Source: Aequorivita sp. HC6-5 (lineage in GTDB: Bacteria; Bacteroidota; Bacteroidia; Flavobacteriales; Flavobacteriaceae). From it: a DNA stretch of 64,000 bases. Positions within the stretch are counted from its first letter, which is position 1; the number at the start of each line of letters is the position of its first letter. Under the pieces are notes generated by a model. That model did no database searches. It saw only the letters and a list, made by a program, of their open reading frames with translations, and was not told where the DNA came from. A program made the position numbers and the translations under genes. The stretch is from contig CAJJCS010000002.1 in the NCBI GenBank assembly GCA_905182755.1, positions 1-64,000 of the forward strand. Reading direction: 5' to 3'. Shown here piece by piece: positions 11,652-21,442 of this stretch.

Positions 11652-13293
11652 TTTTATTAAAAGTTTTTGCCTGCTAACTCTTTTTTTCGGGGTTTTAAAT
11701 TCTTGTAATACAGCAAAGTCATCTACAACTGTTTCACAAAAAGAAGCACCAACAGTGAAGCCAAATATTATTTACATCATGGCAGATGATTTAACCACCC
11801 AGGCGATAAGTGCTTATGGCGGAATTTATAAAGATATTGCCCCAACACCCAATATTGATAAAGTAGCAAAAGAAGGGATGTTGTTTCAAGATGTTTTAGT
11901 TACCAATTCTATTTGTGGCCCAAGTAGAGCGGCGATATTAACAGGTAATTATAGCAACTTAAATGGCTACTATAAAAACGAAAGTGGCGGAAAGTTTAAC
12001 TCAGAGCAGTGGACATTTCCACAAGAATTTCAAAAACAAGGCTATAAAACCGGCTTATTTGGTAAATGGCATTTAGGGACAGAACCTGTTGGATTTGATA
12101 GTTTTAAATACCATAATTCTGCAGGGCAACAAGGCCATTACTGGAACCCTCTTTTTAATGAGAACGGAATCGATGTAAAAGAGAAAGGCTATGCCACTAA
12201 TTTAAGTACAGATTTCGCATTGTCTTGGCTCGATTCTACAAAAACTTCCAAGGAACCATTTTTAATGATTCTACAGTACAAGGCGCCCCACAGACCATGG
12301 GAACCAGACACAAAGTATGAAACATTATGGGATGACATAGAAATGCCTTATCCAGTAACATTTAATGATACCTACCAAGGGCGTGAATTGACAGCTGGAG
12401 ATACGGAGATGACGATGGAGTATTTTAGTCGTAGAGATATGAAATTAGAGCGTCCAAAGGATTTAAAGAAGGGGAGAGAAAGTATCAAATGGGATTTCTA
12501 TGGTGCTAAACCAGGTGAGATCGTTCAACCAGATGGTATGAGTAATGAAGAGGGAAAAAAATGGAGATATCAAAACTATATCAAAGATTATTTAGCCTGT
12601 GTTAAATCTGTTGACGATAATGTTGGACGTGTTTTAGACTATTTAAAAGAAAATAATCTTGAAGAAAACACCATTATTGTAGTAACGTCAGACCAAGGTT
12701 TTTATTTAGGTGATCACGGTTTTTTCGATAAACGATTTATTTATGAAGAATCTTTAAGAATGCCTTTTATGGTTAAATATCCTGGTAAAATAAAGGCAGG
12801 AAGTGTTAATGAAGATATTATTACAAATATAGATTTTGCGCCAACTTTATTAGAATTAGCTGGTATTTCAACAACTCAGAAAATGCAAGGCGCTAGTTTT
12901 GTTCCTGTTTTAGAGGGGAATACACCAAAAGATTGGCAAGACGGAATGTATTACCATTATTACGAGTTCCCGTTTTGGCATCATGTACAACCACATTATG
13001 GTATAAGAACGCAAAAATATACGCTAGCTCATTTTTATTACAATATTGATGTTTGGGAATTATATGATTTAGAAAAAGATCCACATCAAGTGAATAATAT
13101 TTATAATAACCCCAATTATGCTGATGTTGTAACTGAATTAAAGGTGAAGTTAAAAAACTTAATGATCAAATTTGAGGATAATAAAAGCTTGGTAGATTTT
13201 AGAAAAATAACCGACACAGATTTTGGTAGAATTGTAGATAATATTAATGATGAAGAATCTGTGCAACAGATTTTAACCAAGAAAAAAAATTAG
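11641..13293 (+). CDS. Sulfatase, family S1 (formylglycine-dependent), lipoprotein
   Basis: The product has 550 residues. The N-terminus is a lipoprotein signal (GVLNSC, Cys22), so anchoring in a membrane is likely. The metal-binding start PNIIYIMADDL is followed by the sulfatase signature SICGPSRAAILTG, whose Cys in C-x-P-x-R is the residue oxidised to formylglycine. GKWHLG and VTSDQGFYLGDHG are further family marks. It hydrolyses sulfate esters on a glycan or an oligosaccharide. The Cys-type site requires a maturase encoded elsewhere; none is seen in this window. It is the last gene of the GH10-GH3 operon, which points to a sulfated substrate. The S1 subfamily cannot be assigned by eye. Confidence 0.9.
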   Translation: MKNNFIKSFCLLTLFFGVLNSCNTAKSSTTVSQKEAPTVKPNIIYIMADDLTTQAISAYGGIYKDIAPTPNIDKVAKEGMLFQDVLVTNSICGPSRAAILTGNYSNLNGYYKNESGGKFNSEQWTFPQEFQKQGYKTGLFGKWHLGTEPVGFDSFKYHNSAGQQGHYWNPLFNENGIDVKEKGYATNLSTDFALSWLDSTKTSKEPFLMILQYKAPHRPWEPDTKYETLWDDIEMPYPVTFNDTYQGRELTAGDTEMTMEYFSRRDMKLERPKDLKKGRESIKWDFYGAKPGEIVQPDGMSNEEGKKWRYQNYIKDYLACVKSVDDNVGRVLDYLKENNLEENTIIVVTSDQGFYLGDHGFFDKRFIYEESLRMPFMVKYPGKIKAGSVNEDIITNIDFAPTLLELAGISTTQKMQGASFVPVLEGNTPKDWQDGMYYHYYEFPFWHHVQPHYGIRTQKYTLAHFYYNIDVWELYDLEKDPHQVNNIYNNPNYADVVTELKVKLKNLMIKFEDNKSLVDFRKITDTDFGRIVDNINDEESVQQILTKKKN

Positions 13294-13320
13294 AGTACAT
13301 AATCCTTATAAACTAAAATC

Positions 13321-13491
13321 ATTCCTATTGGAGAGGGGAACCTTGAAAAGGGAATGATTAACCTTTTAGTGAAGTTAGGGTATAAATGACCTTTTGGCAT
13401 TTTAGGGCATCTAAAGAGTGAAGACCTAACGCTCACTTTAAAAAAGAACCTAAAAGGTTTCCAAGCACTTTTTGTAGTTGAAAAAAAGTAA
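13321..13491 (+). pseudogene. C-terminal remnant of a sugar isomerase/epimerase-like TIM-barrel gene
   Basis: Reading from 13321 gives IPIGEGNLEKGMINLL and then PFGILGHLKSEDLTLTLKKN up to a stop at 13489-13491. This matches the usual end of xylose-isomerase-like sugar phosphate isomerases/epimerases (IGEG ... GYKGP.GILGH ... VLKRNLEGL). An in-frame TGA at 13387-13389 interrupts it, and there is no start codon or N-terminal part. A second remnant of the same family lies at 16345-16670. Both sit directly in front of an HTCS-type operator. Confidence 0.65.
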
Positions 13492-13494
13492 AAC

Positions 13495-13555
13495 CATTAC
13501 CCCCTATTAAAAAAACATTTCACCCCTAATTAGCGCAGATATAAAATTAATATTG
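13495..13555 (+). promoter_or_regulatory. HTCS-type operator plus -7 box for the 13587 gene
   Basis: The half-sites CATTACCCC (13495-13503) and CATTTCACC (13516-13524) lie 21 bases apart. After 23 bases comes TAATATTG (13548-13555), a -7 box with one mismatch to TANNTTTG. It begins 4 bases after the stop of the isomerase remnant. Confidence 0.7.
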
Positions 13556-13586
13556 ATAAACCAATTAATCAAATATTTAAACGATT

Positions 13587-16217
13587 ATGAAAAATATTAT
13601 TTTACTTTTTTTAATGCTCTTGTCTTTACAGACCTTTGGGCAAGACGTGGTTTACAACTTTAATACAACTACAGAGGGTTTTACCTCGGAGGCTATGGCT
13701 GGATTAACTGCTACTGATGGAGTTCTTGTAAATGCTACTTGGTCTGGTAGTTTTCAGTTTGTTAGAACCCCTGCAGGATTAGCGAAAACAGAAGCTAATT
13801 ACAAGAAAATTAGAGTTGTAGTAGAAAACTCTACAGACATAACAGTATTTCAAGTATTAAATTTTGATTCAGGTTCTACTTCTGCTGGAATAGCAGATAA
13901 AACAGATGTTACTATTGCAGCTGTCGCTCTTAATTCTGGGTTTACAACTTACGACATTGATTTTCCTGCGAACTCTTCAAATAGTGGTACTATTGATAGA
14001 CTTGGTTTTAGAGCTTTAGGGTAACCCAGATGGAAATATTGAAATTGCACAAATTGTACTGATTGAAACTGGAAATTGGGTTACTAACAACAATTTTGAA
14101 ACCTCTACAGACTGGACAGCTTCGGGTGCAGATGTTACTGCTGGTTTTACAGCTACAGATCCACAAGAAGGAACTCAATCTGGCACCTTAACTTTTACAG
14201 CAGATCAAGTTGGAAATAAATTTTTACAAAGTGCTACTACAGATTTTGGAGAAACTGTTAGTCCTACAGACATAAATACTACACTTTGGGTAAAATCATC
14301 TACACCAGGTGCTCTAGTCTCATTAGTATACAGTTTGAAAAATGCTACAGGTGCATATCTAGGTCAAATATCTACAGGTTCTCATACTATTTCTTCTGCT
14401 GATACTTGGGAGTTAGCATCTTTTAATAAATCAAATCTTACAAATACATTTAACCAAGTTTTATTAAAAATTAAAGTAGTAGGTGGTCTAGATGGTACTG
14501 TTATATCTTTTGATGATGTGCAACCCAGTGCAATTTTAGTGGCTACTGACAATAGTTGGACAGGTGGAAAAGATACAGAATGGACAGACATAGCTAACTG
14601 GACAAACGGAGTTGCTCCAACAGCAACAAAAGATTCAAACGTACAAGTAAGTGCTAACAACCCTGTTATTAGCGCAACAACTGTTGCAGCTGTAAAAAAA
14701 TTAGATGTAGGTGCTAGTGCTGCTTTAACAATTGCTAGTGGTGGGTCTTTAACAGTTTCTGGAGACTTTACCAATGATGGCACAGTTAGCTTAAACTCTA
14801 CTGCAGATGATTTCTCTTCTTTAATTGTAGAAGGAACAGCCACTGGAGATATTACATACAACAGATATGTTAATGCATATAACGACGGCCTTGGTGGTGG
14901 TTGGGATTTTGTAGGAGCCCCTGCCGATATGACCATTGAAGATTTTATAACGGCAAATGGAGCCAACATACAAGTACTTGGTGATGATTATGCATTTGCC
15001 CAGTATGATAATGCAACTGGACAGTATGCTAGATACGCAACAGACTTACAAACAGGAAGCTTTACACCTGCACAAGGGTATGCAATGGCAATGTCACCAG
15101 AGGATCTGCCTCCACCTCCATCAGGTGGTACAGCTGGAACTACAGTAGCCTTTACTGGTGCTATGGAAACTACATCTCAAAGCATCAATATTGTTAACAA
15201 CCATGCAAACGGCGCCGGAGGTAGAAGATGGAATTTGGTATCAAACCCTTTCCCTTCTTTCATCAATGGAAATGCTGCTGCAGGAGCTACCAACTTCCTA
15301 GACACAAATATTACTGTAATGGACGATACCTTCACAGGTGTTTATGGCTGGAATGGGTCTGATTATGACATTTATAACCTGCTTGATGGTTCTTTTTCAA
15401 TAGCTCCTGGTCAAGGATTCTGGGTAGCTGCATTGAGCACATCAGATGCCGCATCTTGATTTTACAGCAGCTATGCGTACCACTACAGGAACTGGAGATT
15501 TTATTTCAAGGACCTCAGACTACTTACTTACAATGTAGCATTAAAGCTTTACCATGGTGAGAGAGAACAGGCAAAGACTAATTTATATTTTAGAGATGGA
15601 CTTTCTCTAGGTCTTGATCCTGGATATGACGCAGGAGCCTATAACCAATCAACAAAATTAAGCACAAGATTGCCACAGGGAAGCCAAGAAACAGCTTTTG
15701 CTAAAAACGCTATGGGTATGGATGCTATGCAAAACACCAGAGTGCCACTAGAGATACGTCAAAATGAAGGACAGGCCTTTACTATTAGTATTGCAGATAT
15801 GGATCTTCCAGAAGATATCTACGTATATCTAGAAGATACCTTAAACGGCACCCTTACCTCTTTAAAAGATGGAGACTTTGAGCTAACAGCTCAAAGTAAT
15901 CTTAGCGGTGTAGATAGATTCTTTATTGTCTTTAAAGTCAATCAGCGTGCTATCTAGTGGAGACACCCTTGGTATAAACGCCTTAAATGTATACAAAGCA
16001 AATACAGACAGCTTTGTTACCATAGCTGGTATCACTCCAGATCTAGGACAGCTAGATGTTACCCTTTATAACATACTAGGAGACAGTGCGTGAAAAAGCG
16101 TTAAACCCAGCAACTGCAACCCAGACTATCTCTACAGAAGGCTTGGCAAGTGGCTTGTATATCATACAATTAAAATCAGGGAGCCAAGTATTCACTAAAA
16201 AAATAGTGGTACTCTAG
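13587..16217 (+). CDS. Secreted CBM-like surface protein with long C-terminal T9SS module (frameshifted)
   Basis: Signal peptide 1-18 (ending FGQ). Residues about 19-150 look like a beta-sandwich binding domain (YNFNTTTEGF ... IDRLGFRALG). A CBM4/9-like domain follows (NNNFETSTDW ... ISFDDVQPS). The C-terminal 480 or so residues are a beta-rich module (SLTVSGDFTNDGTV, YNRYVNAYNDG, GRRWNLVSNPFPS, DPGYDAGAYNQS) closing with a type IX sorting domain (GLASGLYIIQLKSG). Frame breaks lie near 14022, 15450, 15505, 15938 and 16080; correcting them by comparison with 19978-21427 gives one continuous protein. The C-terminal 1.45 kb is almost identical to the end of the GH5 gene at 17980. No catalytic domain was recognised. 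The likely role is binding glycan at the cell surface, under its own HTCS-type promoter. Confidence 0.75.
14751..16200 (+). repeat. 1.45-kb near-identical cassette, copy 1
   Basis: From AACAGTTTCTGGAGA at 14751 to the end of the sorting domain, this segment matches 19978-21427 with very few substitutions, mostly indels. It carries the same C-terminal module fused to two unrelated upstream domains. Confidence 0.85.
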
Positions 16218-16233
16218 TATCTGCGAAACACTA

Positions 16234-16310
16234 AACAAGCAGCATTTAAAACATGCTGCCTGTTTAAGATAAAAAAAGGCGAAACATATATATATGTTTT
16301 GCCTTTTTGT
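16234..16310 (+). terminator. Two hairpins ending the 13587 transcript
   Basis: An imperfect hairpin (AGCAGCAT / ATGCTGC, about 16238-16260) is followed by a longer one (AAAAGGCGAAACATAT / ATATGTTTTGCCTTTT, 16273-16307) with flanking A- and T-runs. They lie 20-95 bases past the stop codon at 16217. Confidence 0.8.
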
Positions 16311-16344
16311 TTATGTTTGGGACTCAAATTAATTAAAAATATGA

Positions 16345-16670
16345 TTTTTTCCTATGATACAGTTGAGAATCCCTTTAGAACTGAAAATCTCATTCCGTGG
16401 TCTATCGTTGCTTTTGATAAATTAGAACGCTCCCCGTCACAACGGGTAGCTATGATTAAAAAGCTTGGTTTTAGGCAATATGCTTTTGGAGCTAGAAAAA
16501 GCATGTTGAAACCATGGTATCTTAGCTAAATACAGCGAGAATCGAAGGCGTCAAAATTAGTGCTGTTAGGCTATAAGGGGCCTTTTGGTGTTTTAGGGCA
16601 CGTTAAGAATGAAGACGTAGCACTCACTTAAAACAGCATCTAAAGGCTTGAATCACTTTTAGTGATAATA
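16345..16670 (+). pseudogene. Remnant of a sugar isomerase/epimerase-like gene with internal deletion
   Basis: The first part reads NPFRTENLIPWSIVAFDKLE and RSPSQRVAMIKKLGFRQYAF, the usual start of xylose-isomerase-like TIM-barrel proteins (IPW.IV.FD ... R..ML..LGF). After about 30 codons of broken sequence, the end of the same family appears: LGYKGPFGVLGHVKNEDVAL (about 16561-16632). The roughly 200 residues in between are missing, so this is a decayed gene with an internal deletion. It parallels the C-terminal remnant at 13321. Confidence 0.65.
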
Positions 16671-16682
16671 ATCCAAAAAAAC

Positions 16683-16743
16683 CATTTCTCCTTTACAAGT
16701 AACCATATCACCCTATATTAAAAAAGCATTATGAGTAAATTTA
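16683..16743 (+). promoter_or_regulatory. HTCS-type operator plus -7 box for the 16770 operon
   Basis: The half-sites CATTTCTCC (16683-16691) and CATATCACC (16704-16712) lie 21 bases apart. After 23 bases comes TAAATTTA (16736-16743), which differs from TANNTTTG only in the last base. The start codon follows 26 bases later. Confidence 0.7.
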
Positions 16744-16769
16744 AATAAATAACTATAAAACTTAATATT

Positions 16770-17285
16770 ATGAAAAAAAATTACACATTATTGGCATGTT
16801 CATTCCTAATGAGCATAGGTTTGTTTGGTCAGACCAATCTGCTATTAAATCCAACGTTTACCTCAGGGGATGATTGGAGAGGTGACGCAGTTGGTGGTTG
16901 CACTGGAGCAGAATTAGGGGCATACGACTCATCAGAAACTAATACCGCTGATGGTAGTGGTTGTTGGCAAATAAATGCTTGTGATAATAATAACAATCGT
17001 TTGCAATCGGCTGCTGCATTTGCGGTTGAAATGGATAATTATACATTTACATTTTATGTAAAAGGGACAGCAGGTCAGGTTGTTACACCTTGGTTTTTTG
17101 TTACAGATTCTGGAAACGTACTTCCTGTTGAAGGAGACTATACCATAGTAGCCACAGATGTTTGGGAAGAAGTTGTAAGAACACATGATATTCCAGCAGC
17201 AGCTAATGTGACGGCACGAATTCGTCTTAAAACGGTAGATTCATCTATTAAAGTTGATGATGTTTCTTTAGTTCTAACGTCATCA
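16770..17285 (+). repeat. 0.5-kb CBM cassette shared with 7410-7928 (inverted copy)
   Basis: The DNA from the start codon to the end of the CBM-like domain is almost identical to the reverse complement of 7410-7928. After that point the two genes have unrelated C-terminal parts. Confidence 0.85.
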
Positions 17286-17537
17286 CTTGGCATAGACGAT
17301 TTTTCAAGTATTGAAAAAATGAATTTATTCCCGAATCCAGTTTCAGATATTTTATCAATAAAGTCACTTTCGGGAATTAAGAAACTTGCAGTGTTTAATT
17401 TGTTAGGACAAAAAGTGATGGTTAAAGAAAACACAAATAGTCTGAATGTAAATAAATTAAAACCAGGAGCATATATCTTAAAAATCGTTGACGAGAATGA
17501 TTCTGTTTCAACGAAAAAATTCATAAAATCCAATTAA
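16770..17537 (+). CDS. Secreted CBM-like protein with T9SS sorting domain
   Basis: The product has 255 residues: signal peptide (MKKNYTLLACSFLMSIGLFG), one carbohydrate-binding-like domain (LLLNPTFTSGDDW ... IKVDDVSLVL, residues about 21-172), then directly a type IX sorting domain (MNLFPNPVSDILSI ... GAYILKIVDEND). Its first 170 residues are nearly the same as those of the protein at 6392-7928, but the Ig-like repeats are absent. It is the first gene after an HTCS-type promoter; the small gene at 17566 and the GH5 genes follow on the same strand. The inferred role is a short surface glycan-binding protein. Confidence 0.85.
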   Translation: MKKNYTLLACSFLMSIGLFGQTNLLLNPTFTSGDDWRGDAVGGCTGAELGAYDSSETNTADGSGCWQINACDNNNNRLQSAAAFAVEMDNYTFTFYVKGTAGQVVTPWFFVTDSGNVLPVEGDYTIVATDVWEEVVRTHDIPAAANVTARIRLKTVDSSIKVDDVSLVLTSSLGIDDFSSIEKMNLFPNPVSDILSIKSLSGIKKLAVFNLLGQKVMVKENTNSLNVNKLKPGAYILKIVDENDSVSTKKFIKSN

Positions 17538-17565
17538 CGTTTTTAAACCTTTAATACCAATAGAA

Positions 17566-17910
17566 ATGAAAAAAATAATTTTACTGATTGTATTATGTGG
17601 TTTTTTGTCCACAGCTAATGCACAAAGACAGTCCTACCAAGAAAAAAAGGCAACTACAAATGCACAACATATTGCCGAGGCCATGGATTTAAATGAGAGT
17701 GAACAAACTTTGCTGTATGCTATTTTGTTGGGCAAATATGAAGAAACTTCAAAACAAATAAAAGGCAACGATTTATCAAAAGAAGAAAAGAAAATAATTT
17801 ACAATAAGTCATATAAAGACACAAATGATAAATTGTCCGCACTATTTTCTAAAGAAGAAATTAAAGCGGTTAATGCACTATTAAAAAAACAGAATCAAAA
17901 GAAGAAATAA
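17566..17910 (+). CDS. Small secreted helical protein of unknown function
   Basis: The product has 114 residues with a signal peptide (ending STANAQ). The mature part is charged and predicted helical, rich in Lys, Glu and Gln (EKKATTNAQHIAEAMDLNES, LSKEEKKIIYNKSYKD). I recognise no family; the size and composition resemble small periplasmic helical proteins. It starts 28 bases after the CBM-like gene and is followed by a hairpin and then the GH5 gene, so it is probably cotranscribed with the carbohydrate genes. Confidence 0.7.
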   Translation: MKKIILLIVLCGFLSTANAQRQSYQEKKATTNAQHIAEAMDLNESEQTLLYAILLGKYEETSKQIKGNDLSKEEKKIIYNKSYKDTNDKLSALFSKEEIKAVNALLKKQNQKKK

Positions 17911-17936
17911 AATTATAAATTCAGTACGTATTAAAT

Positions 17937-17962
17937 AAAGCCAATGCATTTGCATTGGCTTT
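17937..17962 (+). terminator. Perfect 12-bp hairpin between the small gene and GH5
   Basis: AAAGCCAATGCA pairs with TGCATTGGCTTT, with a minimal loop and no long T-run after it. It could be a weak terminator, an attenuator, or an mRNA-stabilising stem that sets expression of the downstream GH5 gene. Confidence 0.55.
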
Positions 17963-17969
17963 ATTCAAA

Positions 17970-19731
17970 AAATGATTTTATGTTGAAAAATAAAGTATTA
18001 TTACTGTTAGTAGTTTATCTGGCACCTTTTGTCTTATTTGCTCAAACAGCTCCATATGATATGGTCTCTCAAATGGGAAGAGGTATAAACCTTGGAAACG
18101 TTCTTAGTGCTCCTATAGAAGGAAACTGGGCCCCTGCTGCTGAGGAACAATATTTTATCGATGTTGCTGCCGCTGGTTTTACCAATGTTAGAATTCCAAT
18201 TGACTTTTTTGGGACTCGAACTACAGGCGATACTTCTGGTTATTCAAGTACTGCTGGAACTGCAGGAAATTATACCGGAACATCAGCAGATTATGTTGTT
18301 AGCTCAGTATACCTTGATAGAGTTCAACAGGTAGTTAATTGGTCTCTAAATCAAGGTCTTGTAACCATAATTGATCTTCATGGCTCAACTTTAAATTCTG
18401 AGTTTATCTACACATTTGATTCTGGAGAATCAGAATATACACACCCAAGTTCAGCAAAAAGAGCTGCCGATAATGATAAATTTAGAGCTATTTGGACTCA
18501 GATAGCAGATCGGTTTAAAAACCATCCTGATAATTTATTATTTGAGGTTATTAACGAGCCCTATTTTCATATGAGCAAGACAGATATGGATACACTCAAT
18601 ACTGATATTTTAGCTATTATAAGAGCTTCTGGAGGAAGTAACGGAACTAGAAATGTGATTATCACAGGAGGAACAGTGACTTCACATGAAGCGCCTTTGC
18701 AAATTGAACCTTCAATTATTTCTGGGGATAGTTATTTAATAGCAACCTTTCATTATTACCAACCTTTTAATTTTACAAGTTCTAGTGCAGACTCTAGGGA
18801 TAATGAATCTTGGGGTACAGTTCAAGATAAAGAACTATTAACAACAAGATTTAATGAGGTTTATCAGTGGGCTTTAACAAACCAAATACCTGTTTTTTTA
18901 GGAGAATTTAGTGCAGATAATACTGGTGGATATAATTACAGTACAGGAGATTTAAATACCATTTCAGATAATACTACTGGATTTGCTGATGGAGGTCCAG
19001 ATAATGCCTCAAGAGTAGAGTATCATAGATTTATTGTAGAACAAGCCATAAATAAAGGGTTTTCGTTTGCAGCTTGGGATTCTGGGCCAAAGTCTAACAA
19101 AACAATTCATAAGAGGACAGACAGTCCTACAACTTTAAATTATAATATTAATGACTTTTCAGTGACAAGTTATAATCCTAAAGTTACAACTATTAGTACA
19201 GTTGTAGATAACTCTACTTGGGTGGAAGATGTAAAGGATGCTTTACTAGATACAAGTGCAAACTGTAATAATTTTATCCAACTTATTATAAATCCAAATT
19301 TTGAGTGTGGTTTTAATAGTAATTGGGACATTTTTGTAGCAGGAGCATCATCAGCATCTGCAACATTCTCTGACGGAACCACAGATTCAAGATCAGGCAA
19401 TGTAAGTGGGAAAATTGATGTAACCGCATCAGCTAATTATAACAGTGTACTTTTAAAAAATCAAGAATACACAAACGATTTGACAGGAAAAACGCTGACC
19501 GTTAAAGCTTATGTAAAAGCATCTACTGTAGCCCAAAGCTTCAAATTTAGAATTAAGGCTGTTGTAGATGGCTCCAATGTTTTCTGGGTATCGCCTTCAA
19601 TAAATTTATCAACAGACTACCCTACATCACCGTTTGAATTTGAATATGTAGTGGCTGCAAATACCACATCCATTGAGGTACAGACAATGTTGGGTAATGA
19701 GGTCGGTATTTATTACTTTGATGATTTCGAA
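17970..19731 (+). repeat. 1.76-kb near-identical GH5-CBM repeat, copy A
   Basis: It matches 21426-23183 almost base for base (a few substitutions and one indel), starting about ten bases before the start codon and ending at the last strand of the CBM-like domain. Identity this high across two adjacent genes means a recent tandem duplication or ongoing gene conversion. Confidence 0.9.
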
Positions 19732-21442
19732 GTTTCTGGAAACTCTTGTTCTAGTACAACTATTTGGGATGGTGCCGCTTGGAGCAATGGTACTCCAGAT
19801 GCAAATTCTTACGCTATAATGAGTGGCACATACAGTACTGGAACTAATGGTGATATTACTGCTTGTGTAATGCAAGTTGATGCAGATGTTAGTATAGACA
19901 GTACTACAGACACTTCTGTTGGTGAAATTTTAGTTACTACAGGAAATACGCTAACCATAGACAAGACATCTTCCTTAACAGTTTCTGGAGATTTTACCAA
20001 CAATGGCACAGTTAGCTTAAACTCTACTGCAGATGATTTCTCTTCTTTAATTGTAGAAGGAACAGCCACTGGAGATATTACATACAACAGATATGTTAAT
20101 GCATATAACGACGGCCTTGGTGGTGGTTGGGATTTTGTAGGAGCCCCTGCCGATATGACCATTGAAGATTTTATAACGGCAAATGGAGCCAACATACAAG
20201 TACTTGGTGATGATTATGCATTTGCCCAGTATGATAATGCAACTGGACAGTATGCTAGATACGCAACAGACTTACAAACAGGAAGCTTTACACCTGCACA
20301 AGGGTATGCAATGGCAATGTCACCAGAGGATCTGCCTCCACCTCCATCAGGTGGTACAGCTGGAACTACAGTAGCCTTTACTGGTGCTATGGAAACTACA
20401 TCTCAAAGCATCAATATTGTTAACAACCATGCAAACGGCGCCGGAGGTAGAAGATGGAATTTGGTATCAAACCCTTTCCCTTCTTTCATCAATGGAAATG
20501 CTGCTGCAGGAGCTACCAACTTCCTAGACACAAATATTACTGTAATGGACGATACCTTCACAGGTGTTTATGGCTGGAATGGGTCTGATTATGACATTTA
20601 TAACCTGCTTGATGGTTCTTTTTCAATAGCTCCTGGTCAAGGATTCTGGGTAGCTGCATTGAGCACATCAGATGCCGATCTTGATTTTACAGCAGCTATG
20701 CGTACCACTACAGGAACTGGAGATTTTATTCAAGGACCACAACTACTTACTTACAATGTAGCATTAAAGCTTTACCATGGTGAGAGAGAACAGGCAAAGA
20801 CTAATTTATATTTTAGAGATGGACTTTCTCTAGGTCTTGATCCTGGATATGACGCAGGAGCCTATAACCAATCAACAAAATTAAGCACAAGATTGCCACA
20901 GGGAAGCCAAGAAACAGCTTTTGCTAAAAACGCTATGGGTATGGATGCTATGCAAAACACCAGAGTGCCACTAGAGATACGTCAAAATGAAGGACAGGCA
21001 TTCACTATTAGTATTGCAGATATGGATCTTCCAGAAGATATCTACGTATATCTAGAAGATACCTTAAACGGTACCCTTACCTCTTTAAAAGATGGAGACT
21101 TTGAGCTAACAGCTCAAAGTAATCTTAGCGGTGTAGACAGATTCTTTATTGTCTTTAAAGACAATAGCGTACTATCTAGTGGAGACACCCTTGGTATAAA
21201 CGCACTAAATGTATACAAAGCAAATACAGACAGCTTTGTTACCATAGCCGGCATTAACTCCAGAGTTAGGGCAGTTAAACGCTACCATATTTAATATACT
21301 AGGAATGACAGTGCGTGAAAAAGCGTTAAACCCAGCAACTGCAACCCAGACTATCTCTACCCAAGGCCTAGTAAGTGGCTTGTATATCATACAATTAAAA
21401 TCAGGGAACCAAGTATTTATTAAAAAAATGATCTTATGTTGA
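17980..21442 (+). CDS. Secreted GH5 glycoside hydrolase with CBM-like domain and long T9SS module (copy A)
   Basis: The start at 17980 (MLKNKVLLLL) is preferred over an upstream in-frame ATG at 17944 because it begins a proper signal peptide and matches copy B. The GH5 domain covers residues about 22-430: RGINLGNVL at the start, acid/base in VINEP (Glu193), HYY near 259, nucleophile in FLGEF (Glu309). A CBM4/9-like domain follows (NPNFECGFNSNW ... YYFDDFEVS), then the same 480-residue beta-rich module as in the 13587 gene with a terminal sorting domain (GLVSGLYIIQLKSG). The frame breaks near 21255-21285, and the real stop lies at 21440-21442. GH5 enzymes hydrolyse beta-linked glycans such as glucans, mannans or xylans; the subfamily is uncertain. 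Position 311, next to the nucleophile motif, is Ser here and Gly in copy B. Confidence 0.85.
19978..21427 (+). repeat. 1.45-kb near-identical cassette, copy 2
   Basis: This is the second copy of 14751-16200, here fused downstream of a GH5-CBM unit instead of a CBM-only unit. Confidence 0.85.

Noticed and set aside
14382-14969. 195-residue minus-strand frame inside the 13587 gene (and its twin at 19809-20195)
   Set aside because: It is the mirror of the conserved module. The duplication carries it along, and nothing supports expression.
17944-17980. Upstream start for GH5 copy A at 17944
   Set aside because: It would put MHLHWLYSKNDF before the signal peptide and use bases of the hairpin at 17937-17962. 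Copy B starts at the equivalent of 17980.
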